13,631 nt of DNA from an uncultured Azospirillum sp. (GTDB lineage Bacteria; Pseudomonadota; Alphaproteobacteria; Azospirillales; Azospirillaceae): contig CALGOL010000118.1 of assembly GCA_937960755.1 (NCBI GenBank), positions 1 through 13,631 on the forward strand. Direction: 5' to 3'. This document shows positions 1 through 5,900 of the stretch, one piece after another (position 1 is the stretch's first letter; each line of letters begins with the position of its first letter). A model generated the notes under the pieces. That model did not search any database. It was not told the DNA's origin and worked only from the letters and a program-made list of their open reading frames with translations. The position numbers and the translations under genes were made by a program.

Positions 1-618
1 CTGTCGGCCTGCGCCGCGCCGCAGGCGGCGCCCCATTATGATGTCGAGCGCTGGCACGATCTGATCGCCGAAGCGGCGCAGCGTTTCGCGGTGCCGGAGC
101 CTTGGGTGCGCGCGGTGATGCGGGCCGAAAGCGACGGCGATCCGCGCTGCCTGTCGCCGAAAGGCGCCATGGGTTTGATGCAGTTGATGCCCGAAACCTG
201 GGCGGAAATGCGCCGCGCTCACCATCTCGGCGCCGATCCCTGGAACCCGCGCGACAATGTGCTGGCCGGCGTCGCCTATCTCCGCGCCATGTATGATCGC
301 TACGGCTTTCCCGACCTGTTCGCCGCCTATAATGCCGGTCCCGGACGCGTCGAGGATTGGCGCGGCGGAAGACCTCTGCCCGCCGAAACCCGCGCCTATG
401 TCGGGCGGGTGACGCGGCAGATTGACGCCCATGCCATCGTCCCGTCGCGACCGCCGCTCCGGCAATCCTCACCGTCGGCACCGCCGCCGGCCGCACCGTC
501 CAACCCCGACGACCGGGGGCTGTTCGTCGTGCTTGCCGATGGCACGCCAGCGCCCTCGCCGCGCGGTAACGAACTTTTCTTCCCGCTCACAACTGTTCTG
601 TCGGGGGGCCAGCGGTGA
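1..618 (+). CDS. Lytic transglycosylase, probable lipoprotein (5' end outside window)
   Basis: The reading frame is open from base 1 and ends at TGA 616-618, so the start lies upstream. An internal GTG at 91 would cut into conserved sequence and is not the start. The first visible residues, LSAC, fit a lipobox, so the mature protein is probably a lipoprotein beginning at that Cys. The SLT/goose-lysozyme-like fold is clear: RAESDGDP carries the catalytic Glu, followed by GAMGLMQLMPETW and AAYNAGPGRVEDW. The C-terminus is a Pro/Ala-rich tail of low complexity. Enzymes of this family cleave peptidoglycan; next to transfer genes the expected role is local wall opening for the conjugation channel (VirB1/TrbN-like). 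The family call is secure. The link to conjugation is inferred from the neighbours. Confidence 0.9.
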   Translation: MSACAAPQAAPHYDVERWHDLIAEAAQRFAVPEPWVRAVMRAESDGDPRCLSPKGAMGLMQLMPETWAEMRRAHHLGADPWNPRDNVLAGVAYLRAMYDRYGFPDLFAAYNAGPGRVEDWRGGRPLPAETRAYVGRVTRQIDAHAIVPSRPPLRQSSPSAPPPAAPSNPDDRGLFVVLADGTPAPSPRGNELFFPLTTVLSGGQR

Positions 619-709
619 GGTCCGTACTTTGCTGCACCAGGGGGGCCTCGTCTCGGTCTTTGCAGTGTACCAGCCAGGACGACACGGCCGTCAAGGAGGC
701 GCGGTCCCC

Positions 710-731
710 CCAAAATGCTCGCGCATTTTGG
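710..731. repeat. Perfect 9-bp inverted repeat (hairpin)
   Basis: CCAAAATGC (710-718) and GCATTTTGG (723-731) are exact reverse complements around a TCGC loop, flanked by C runs on both sides. It lies in the spacer between the transglycosylase and the gene at 842. There is no T tract, so it is not a classical intrinsic terminator. It may be a copy of a dispersed intergenic repeat, an mRNA-stabilising hairpin or a protein site. Confidence 0.7.
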
Positions 732-761
732 CTCCCCCACGCCCCGCTGCGCGGCGTCTTC

Positions 762-806
762 GACGTCCCTGACTGCCGCCCCGCCGGCCGATCTCCAGGG
801 GACGTC
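762..806. repeat. 8-bp inverted repeat with 29-bp spacing
   Basis: GACGTCCC (762-769) and GGGACGTC (799-806) are exact reverse complements separated by a very GC-rich loop. This is the second inverted repeat in the same 223-bp spacer. Its role is unknown. Confidence 0.55.
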
Positions 807-821
807 CTCGATGAGGAGGAC
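804..821. repeat. Short hairpin just upstream of the gene at 842
   Basis: GTCCTC (804-809) and GAGGAC (816-821) form a 6-bp stem with a 6-nt loop, ending 9 bases before the GGGAGG ribosome binding site (831-836). It overlaps the right arm of the longer inverted repeat at 762-806, so the two structures would be mutually exclusive. A role in translation of the next gene is possible but not shown. Confidence 0.45.
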
Positions 822-841
822 GACAACCTAGGGAGGCTCAC

Positions 842-1204
842 ATGACCATGTTTCACATCCATCCGCACGCCGCGTGCGACCGTTATCCGGCACTGCTCGC
901 CAGCTTCGTCGAAGAATATGGCGCCGACACCGCACCCGCTTTCGCCGCGCAATTCGCCGCTGCGGAAGCCACCGACCTGCACTGGGAAAGCCGGTTCGGG
1001 ACGCGTTCGCTCGGGCGGTTCGATGGCTTCGACGACGACGAAGACGGCACCGAATTGATGCGCATCATCGGCTTTTTCCGCGGCCGTTACTTCGTCGCGA
1101 ACTGTCTCGTGGACAGCGAAATGCGGGTCCACGCGCTGCTCAAACTGACGCGTTTCGACGATGTGGCGGCGGCGGAATCCGCCTTCCGGCACGGCGGGGG
1201 ATGA
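842..1204 (+). CDS. Conserved-looking acidic protein of unknown function, 120 aa
   Basis: ATG at 842 follows a good ribosome binding site, GGGAGG (831-836, 5-nt spacing), and the frame ends at TGA 1202-1204. Codons are GC-rich in the third position like those of the transfer genes, so I take it as a real gene. The product is small and acidic, with an Asp-rich stretch (GFDDDEDGTE) in the middle and a hydrophobic/aromatic segment, IIGFFRGRYFVANCLV, after it. No signal peptide, membrane helix or nucleotide-binding motif is visible. I do not recognise the family. Its place between the transglycosylase and the relaxase suggests an accessory transfer-region gene, and nothing more specific can be claimed. 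Confidence 0.75.
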   Translation: MTMFHIHPHAACDRYPALLASFVEEYGADTAPAFAAQFAAAEATDLHWESRFGTRSLGRFDGFDDDEDGTELMRIIGFFRGRYFVANCLVDSEMRVHALLKLTRFDDVAAAESAFRHGGG

Positions 1205-1231
1205 CCCCGCCACCGGCTCTTTTCGATCCGG

Positions 1232-1261
1232 TCGGGCGGTGGTCGCCGGGACGCCGCCCGA
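1232..1261. repeat. Inverted repeat after the gene at 842 (possible terminator or oriT part)
   Basis: TCGGGCGG (1232-1239) and CCGCCCGA (1254-1261) are exact reverse complements. The 14-nt loop contains a second short pairing, GTC (1242-1244) with GAC (1250-1252). It starts 28 bases after the stop codon at 1204. No T run follows, so a rho-independent terminator is doubtful. It also lies 203 bp upstream of the relaxase gene, a common place for an origin of transfer. Confidence 0.5.
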
Positions 1262-1463
1262 TCCTCGGCACCGGCGATGGTGAGGTGATGGGGGGCTGAT
1301 GGCGGGGAACGGCGATGGGGGCGATGCAAAGCAAGATTAAAGGGTTGTCTCTCAGACACCTCTAAGTCGTTGTCTGCACATCGTTTTTTCGCGAGGCACC
1401 TGCGATGGGTTGGAGGCGATCCTCGTCAGGCGGTTGATTTTACTAGAGAAAACGGGAGTAGCC

Positions 1464-3452
1464 ATGAACCGCGACGATGATTTGCGCCCCAAGCTGGGAC
1501 GTATCGGGACCGATGGCAAACGAAGCCGCAAATATCTCCATCGCGTACTGCGCGCGACGATGCGGGCGGGGGGCCGGGCTGTCGGCGCCAATTCAAAATT
1601 CCATGGCAGTCAGACCGGGCGTGGGACGACGGCAGGACGGCAGCTCTCGTCGCGCGATCGCTTTGCCGCACAGCGCAGCCGCCGCGCCGTGGTCAAATCA
1701 CGCATCGTCAAACTGGCCCGCAAGGGGATGCAGAATGCCGCCGCCCATCTGCGCTACATTCAGCGCGATGGCGTCACCCGTGACGGGCAGCCGGGACGGC
1801 TCTATGACGCTGCCAGTGATCAGGCCGAGGGCAAGGCGTTCCTGAACCGCGCCGACGGCGACCGGCACCAGTTCCGCTTCATCGTCTCGGCGGAGGACGG
1901 CGACCAATACGAGGATCTGAAGCCACTGACCCGCCGGCTGATGGCGCAGATGGAGCAGGACCTCGGCACCAAGCTCGATTGGGTCGCGGTGGACCATTAC
2001 AACACTGCCCATCCGCACACCCACATCATGGTGCGCGGGCGCGACGATCGCGGCCATGATCTCGTCATCGCCCGCGAATATCTGACCCAGGGTCTGCGTG
2101 AGCGCGCGGCAGAGCTGGTGTCGCTCGACCTCGGCCCCCGCAGCGATCTGGAAATCGAAACCCGGCTGCGCCGCGAGGTGGATCAGGAACGGCTGACCAG
2201 TCTCGACCGCCGGCTGCTGCGCGACAGGGATGCCGACGGGCTGGTACCGGTCACGGAGCGCGATCCGTTCCGCCAGTCGCTGCGCATGGGCCGGTTGCAG
2301 ACGCTGGCGCGGATGGGGCTCGCCGAAGAAGTGGAAACCGGCCGCTGGAAACTCGCGGGCGACATCGAGCCCACGTTGCGCCGGATGGGCGAGCGCGGCG
2401 ACATCCTCAAGACGCTGCAACGCGCCCTGACCGAAAAGGGGCTCGCCCGCGCGGTCGGTGACAGCCTGATCCATGCCGCCGGGGACGATGCGCCGGACGC
2501 GGGTCTTACGGCACCCATCGTCGGGCGGGTGATCGCGCGCGGTCTTGCCGACGAACTCAACGACCGCCATTACCTGATCGTCGATAGCACCGACGGCTTC
2601 AGCCATTATGTCGAGATCGGCAAGGCCGACGCCACCCTGCCGCTGCCTGCCGATGCGATCGTGCGGATCGAGCCGAAGGGACCGCCTGCCGCGCGCGCGG
2701 TCGATCGCACGGTGGCGGCGGTGGCGACCGCACATGACGGACGCTACAGCATCGATCTCCATCTCCGCCACGATCCGACCGCCACCGAACGCTTCGCCGA
2801 GACCCATGTCCGGCGGCTCGAGGCGATGCGGCGGGTGATGGCAAGCGTCGAACGCGGCGCCGACGGGGTCTGGACCATCGCCCCCGACCATCTCGACCGC
2901 GCGGTCGCCTACGAGGCGCGACTGCCGCGCGATGCGCCGGTGACGGTGCGGACGCTGTCGGCGATCCCGCTCGACCGCCTCGTCACCCTACAGGCGGCGA
3001 CCTGGATCGACCGCGAACTCGTGGCTACCGATCCCGAACATCTCCGCGACGGCGGCTTCGGACGCGAGGTGCGCGCGGCGCAGGCACGCCGCCGGCAGTG
3101 GCTGATCGCCGAGGGGCTGGCCGAGGAGCAACAAGGCCGGACCCTCTACCGCACCGACCTGATCGAGACGCTACGCCGCCGCGAACTCGCCGAGGCCGGG
3201 CGGGAACTCGCGGCGGAGCTGGCGCGGCCCTATGCCGAGGCGCGCTCCGGTTCGCGCATCGAAGGGACCCTGCGCCGCAGCGTCGATCTCGCCAGCGGCC
3301 AATACGCCGTCGTCGAACGCGCCCGCGACTTCACCCTGGTGCCGTGGCGGCCGGTGCTGGAACGCCAACTCGGTCAGCAGGTCTCGGGCATCCTGCGTGG
3401 TGAGGACATCTCCTGGAGCTTCGGAAGGTCACGCGGGCAGAGCGTGTCGTGA
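1464..3452 (+). CDS. Relaxase/mobilisation nuclease, VirD2-like with DUF3363-type C-terminus
   Basis: I chose ATG 1464 because GGGAG (1454-1458) lies 5 nt upstream; the frame is also open to a TTG at 1410, but that has no better ribosome binding site. The product is 662 aa. Residues 1-90 are very basic. AHLRYIQRDGV (94-104) contains Tyr98, a candidate for the nicking tyrosine. DHYNTAHPHTHIMVRG (177-192) supplies the His cluster (H183, H185, H187) that binds metal in MOB(P)-type relaxases. The long remainder, to the C-terminus, matches in size and style the DUF3363 region of relaxases in alphaproteobacterial elements. The enzyme would nick oriT and pilot the strand to TraG. No frameshift is seen. 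The family is firm; the catalytic Tyr assignment is my inference. Confidence 0.9.
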   Translation: MNRDDDLRPKLGRIGTDGKRSRKYLHRVLRATMRAGGRAVGANSKFHGSQTGRGTTAGRQLSSRDRFAAQRSRRAVVKSRIVKLARKGMQNAAAHLRYIQRDGVTRDGQPGRLYDAASDQAEGKAFLNRADGDRHQFRFIVSAEDGDQYEDLKPLTRRLMAQMEQDLGTKLDWVAVDHYNTAHPHTHIMVRGRDDRGHDLVIAREYLTQGLRERAAELVSLDLGPRSDLEIETRLRREVDQERLTSLDRRLLRDRDADGLVPVTERDPFRQSLRMGRLQTLARMGLAEEVETGRWKLAGDIEPTLRRMGERGDILKTLQRALTEKGLARAVGDSLIHAAGDDAPDAGLTAPIVGRVIARGLADELNDRHYLIVDSTDGFSHYVEIGKADATLPLPADAIVRIEPKGPPAARAVDRTVAAVATAHDGRYSIDLHLRHDPTATERFAETHVRRLEAMRRVMASVERGADGVWTIAPDHLDRAVAYEARLPRDAPVTVRTLSAIPLDRLVTLQAATWIDRELVATDPEHLRDGGFGREVRAAQARRRQWLIAEGLAEEQQGRTLYRTDLIETLRRRELAEAGRELAAELARPYAEARSGSRIEGTLRRSVDLASGQYAVVERARDFTLVPWRPVLERQLGQQVSGILRGEDISWSFGRSRGQSVS

Positions 3453-3459
3453 TGCTGTG

Positions 3460-3478
3460 CTGAGTATAAACTGAGTAT
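3460..3478. repeat. Direct repeat CTGAGTAT x2, 11-bp period
   Basis: CTGAGTAT occurs at 3460-3467 and again at 3471-3478, separated by AAA. The 11-bp period is about one DNA helical turn, so both copies face the same side. They lie immediately upstream of the -35 box of the hipA promoter and could be an activator or repressor site. Confidence 0.5.
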
Positions 3479-3483
3479 CTCTA

Positions 3484-3512
3484 TTGAACAGCAGCATAAA
3501 ATAAGCTATAGT
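3484..3512 (+). promoter_or_regulatory. Predicted sigma70-type promoter of the hipA module
   Basis: TTGAAC (3484-3489) and TATAGT (3507-3512) are spaced by exactly 17 bp and match the -35 and -10 consensus at 4/6 and 5/6 positions. They lie in a short AT-rich island within GC-rich DNA, 50 bp upstream of the hipA-like start. The -10 box falls inside the palindrome at 3495-3522. Confidence 0.6.
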
Positions 3513-3522
3513 TTATTTTATG
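3495..3522. promoter_or_regulatory. 28-bp near-perfect palindrome, probable operator
   Basis: CATAAAATAA (3495-3504) and TTATTTTATG (3513-3522) are perfect reverse complements, and the 8-bp centre is also symmetric apart from one G:T pair, so 13 of 14 position pairs match. It covers the -10 box of the predicted hipA promoter, so a dimer bound here would block RNA polymerase. The natural candidate is the helix-turn-helix protein encoded at 4716-5744, giving autorepression as in hipBA operons. The palindrome is seen directly; the identity of the binder is inferred. Confidence 0.65.
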
Positions 3523-3561
3523 ACCTAGATTGACGGGAGACTTCTCTGGAGTGAGTTTTAC

Positions 3562-4740
3562 ATGACCGACAAGCTGCGATCCGCTCAGGTATCTTTCAAG
3601 GATCAAATCGCCGGACGTCTCGAAGAGACGGCGACCGGGGGGACCCGCTTTGTGTACCACGCCGGGTGGGCGGAGACCATTGCCTGCGCCTTTCCGGTCT
3701 CCCGTCGGGAGTTCAGCTGGCAGGTGGGCGTGCATCCGTTCTTCCAGCAACTCGGCGCCGAAGGCTGGCTGCGCGAACAGCAGGCGCGGGTCTCGCATGT
3801 CGCCGAGGAAGACGATCTCGGCCTGTTGCTGCGCTATGGGGCGGACTGCATCGGCGCCATCGGGGTGCTTCCAGAAACCGAACCGGCCAACGCAGGGACT
3901 GCCAGCGAGACCATCGCCGCCGGACGAACCCTATCCGGTGTCCAGCGCAAGCTGCTGGTCCGCCACGATGCTGCGGCCAATGCTTTTCGTCCCGCCGACG
4001 CGACCGGCCCCGCCCCCTGCATCGCCAAGTTCAATTCGGAAGCGCTGCCGACCCTGGTGCGCAACGAACATCTCTGTCTGCGCTGGCTGACCGCCGTGCT
4101 CGGTCCCGACGAAGTCACCGCCTTCAGCCTCGACCGGGTGACGGGTCTGGACGAAACCGCGCTGATCGTCACCCGCTTCGACCGCACACCGGATGGGGCT
4201 AAGCTGCGGGCGGAGGATTTCACCCAGATCCTCAGCAAACCGGCCGGGGCAGATCATGCCGGCAAATACGACGCGGATTACGCGGACGTCGCTGCGGTGA
4301 TCCGCGCTCATTCGGCCCGCCCGGAGATCGACCTCGCCCGTTTCTTCAAGCGGCTGGTCGCCTTCGTACTGGTCGCCAATGGCGACGCCCATCTCAAGAA
4401 CTTCACGCTGTTGGAACGGCCCGAAGGGCTGCGGCTGTCGCCGACCTACGACGTGGTGAATGTCGGCGTCTATGCCGGGGAAGGTTTCAGTCAGCGATTG
4501 GCCTTGGCGCTCGGTGGTGCACCCATCTCCCTGGATGCCGTGGACCGGGTCGCGCTGACGGCGTTCGGCGAACGGATCGGGTTGTCGCGGGCGACCATCA
4601 CCCGTACCTTCCGCGATCTCAGGACCAAGGCCCGAGCGGCCGGCAAGCTGCTACCGGACACGGACGCCGGGCGCGACCCGTTCGGGGCGCGCTTTGCCGA
4701 GATTGTGAGGGGCCAATGCCTGCGTCTTCTGGAGGAATAG
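3562..4740 (+). CDS. HipA-family Ser/Thr kinase-like toxin
   Basis: The product is 392 aa, somewhat shorter than E. coli HipA (about 440). The start ATG 3562 has GGAG at 3548-3551, 10 nt away. The N-terminal part (to about residue 105) resembles the HipA N-subdomain, with HPFFQQLGAEGWLRE (58-72) and YGADCIGAIG (92-101). SGVQRK (125-130) matches the loop holding the autophosphorylated Ser (Ser125 here). IAKF carries a candidate ATP-binding Lys156. VTRFDR (203-208), NGDAHLKN (273-280, catalytic Asp275) and SPTYDVVN (293-300, metal-binding Asp297) complete a kinase core with no key residue missing. HipA kinases phosphorylate targets such as glutamyl-tRNA synthetase and cause growth arrest; the target here is unknown. 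The last 25 bases overlap the next gene, so the two are co-expressed and probably translationally coupled. Confidence 0.88.
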   Translation: MTDKLRSAQVSFKDQIAGRLEETATGGTRFVYHAGWAETIACAFPVSRREFSWQVGVHPFFQQLGAEGWLREQQARVSHVAEEDDLGLLLRYGADCIGAIGVLPETEPANAGTASETIAAGRTLSGVQRKLLVRHDAAANAFRPADATGPAPCIAKFNSEALPTLVRNEHLCLRWLTAVLGPDEVTAFSLDRVTGLDETALIVTRFDRTPDGAKLRAEDFTQILSKPAGADHAGKYDADYADVAAVIRAHSARPEIDLARFFKRLVAFVLVANGDAHLKNFTLLERPEGLRLSPTYDVVNVGVYAGEGFSQRLALALGGAPISLDAVDRVALTAFGERIGLSRATITRTFRDLRTKARAAGKLLPDTDAGRDPFGARFAEIVRGQCLRLLEE

Positions 4741-5744
4741 CACCGCTGAACTGGCCGGCACTGGTCACCGAAGCACTGCGTCGCCGCAAGGCGGAAAAAC
4801 TGACCCAGAAGGAACATGCCGCGCTGGCCGGTGTCAGTATCCCGACCATGATCGCCTTCGACCGTGCCGAGCAAACACTGTCACTGGGCAAAGCCCTCGC
4901 CATCCTGCGGGTAGTCGGTTTGGTGGAGGAACCGTCCGCAGAAGGAACGCAGGACGCCTTCGTGCGTGATGCGGTTGCCCGCTGGCATGGGCTGATCCGG
5001 GACTTGCCCAAGGAGTCGCCGGCGCGTTTCTCCCATGGCAGCTACCGGATTGATTACGCGCTGGAGGGGGACCTCAAGGCCGGCGATCCGCATAAGCTCA
5101 TCGGCCTGTTGCGGCAGGCCATGGCGCCGCATACCGGCTGGCCGATGTTCTGGCTGCCCCAGCGGGACGAATTGGCGCCGCGTGAGGTCGATGGTGTCGT
5201 CGAATGCTGGCTTGGCGATAAGCCCGGTTTTGACCATCCGCTGCTTGACGCCGCTCACTGCGATTTCTGGCGCGCAGCGCCGGAAGGACGCCTTGTCCTG
5301 ATCCGCGGCTACCCAGAAGATGCGCAGGAAACCTTTCCCCCCGGCACAATCTTCGACGCCACCTTGCCGATCTGGCGGCTGGGAGAAGCCTTCCTGCACG
5401 CGGCCCAACTGGCCCGACTGATGACGCGGATGACCGATGGCGTCACCATCCATCTGCGTGCCCATTATTCCGGCTTACAGGGGCGTGATCTCAAAGCCTG
5501 GATGTCGCCGCTCAGCGTCGATTATTTCGGCGGCGGGTATTCGGGTGGCAGACGGGCGCGCACCGACACGGCTGTACTGAACGCAAGCGCGACCGTTGCT
5601 GCCGTCGAAACCGATCTCGTCGGGCTGGTGACGCCGCTGGCGGAATCCCTGCTGGAGCGTTTCGGCGTGTCCCGCCTTTCGCCGGAGATCGTGGCCGCCG
5701 AACTCACCCGGATGCGCGCCAACCGGTTCAACGTGAGCGGCTGA
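4716..5744 (+). CDS. Long XRE/HTH-domain protein, likely HipA partner and regulator
   Basis: ATG 4716 lies inside the 3' end of the hipA-like gene, preceded by GTGAGGGGCC; the frame ends at TGA 5742-5744 (342 aa). Residues 15-70 form an XRE-type helix-turn-helix (LTQKEHAALAGVSIPTMIAF, 29-48) like HipB. HipB itself is under 100 aa and is encoded before hipA, whereas this protein is nearly four times longer and follows it. The C-terminal 270 residues include GYPEDAQETFPPGTIFDATL and PIWRLGEAFLHAAQLA, with no enzymatic motif I can name. They vaguely recall the C-terminal region of some AlbA_2-type regulators, a weak impression. The probable job is to neutralise the kinase and repress the promoter through the palindrome at 3495-3522; a sensor role for the long domain is possible. 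Confidence 0.8.
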   Translation: MPASSGGIAPLNWPALVTEALRRRKAEKLTQKEHAALAGVSIPTMIAFDRAEQTLSLGKALAILRVVGLVEEPSAEGTQDAFVRDAVARWHGLIRDLPKESPARFSHGSYRIDYALEGDLKAGDPHKLIGLLRQAMAPHTGWPMFWLPQRDELAPREVDGVVECWLGDKPGFDHPLLDAAHCDFWRAAPEGRLVLIRGYPEDAQETFPPGTIFDATLPIWRLGEAFLHAAQLARLMTRMTDGVTIHLRAHYSGLQGRDLKAWMSPLSVDYFGGGYSGGRRARTDTAVLNASATVAAVETDLVGLVTPLAESLLERFGVSRLSPEIVAAELTRMRANRFNVSG

Positions 5745-5750
5745 AATGCG

Positions 5751-5776
5751 GCGGGTGCGATTGGCGCCAATCCCGC
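5751..5776. repeat. Palindrome after the HTH gene
   Basis: GATTGGCGCCAATC (5759-5772) is a perfect 14-bp palindrome. It is bracketed by GCGG (5751-5754) and CCGC (5773-5776), which are also complementary. It begins 7 bases after the stop codon at 5744. It could fold as a transcript-end hairpin for the hipA module, but no T tract follows; a protein-binding site for the traG promoter region is equally possible. Confidence 0.5.
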
Positions 5777-5900
5777 CGGAGGCGAGGGCGTAGATAAAGG
5801 ATGCCTCGTCGTAACCATCTGACTTTCAATAAAAATCTATCTGTCCGACCCTTGATCTCACGCTGCGGCGATCCTGCCGCGCGGGCGGGAGAGCTCGGGC

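Noticed and set aside
1410..1463. Upstream TTG start for the relaxase
   Set aside because: ATG 1464 has a better-placed GGGAG, and the extra 18 residues do not resemble the family.
1698..2891. Minus-strand open frame of 397 codons inside the relaxase gene
   Set aside because: Antisense shadow of a gene with clear relaxase motifs; low-complexity composition and no motif.
5871..5877. ATCCTGC, the core of IncP-type nic sites, in the traG leader
   Set aside because: The same heptamer recurs several times inside genes here (for example near 3389 and 6671), and no relaxase-binding inverted repeat is placed properly beside it.
5777..5900. Small plus-strand frame starting at 5801
   Set aside because: It runs out of frame into traG, has no clear ribosome binding site, and its product lacks any domain.
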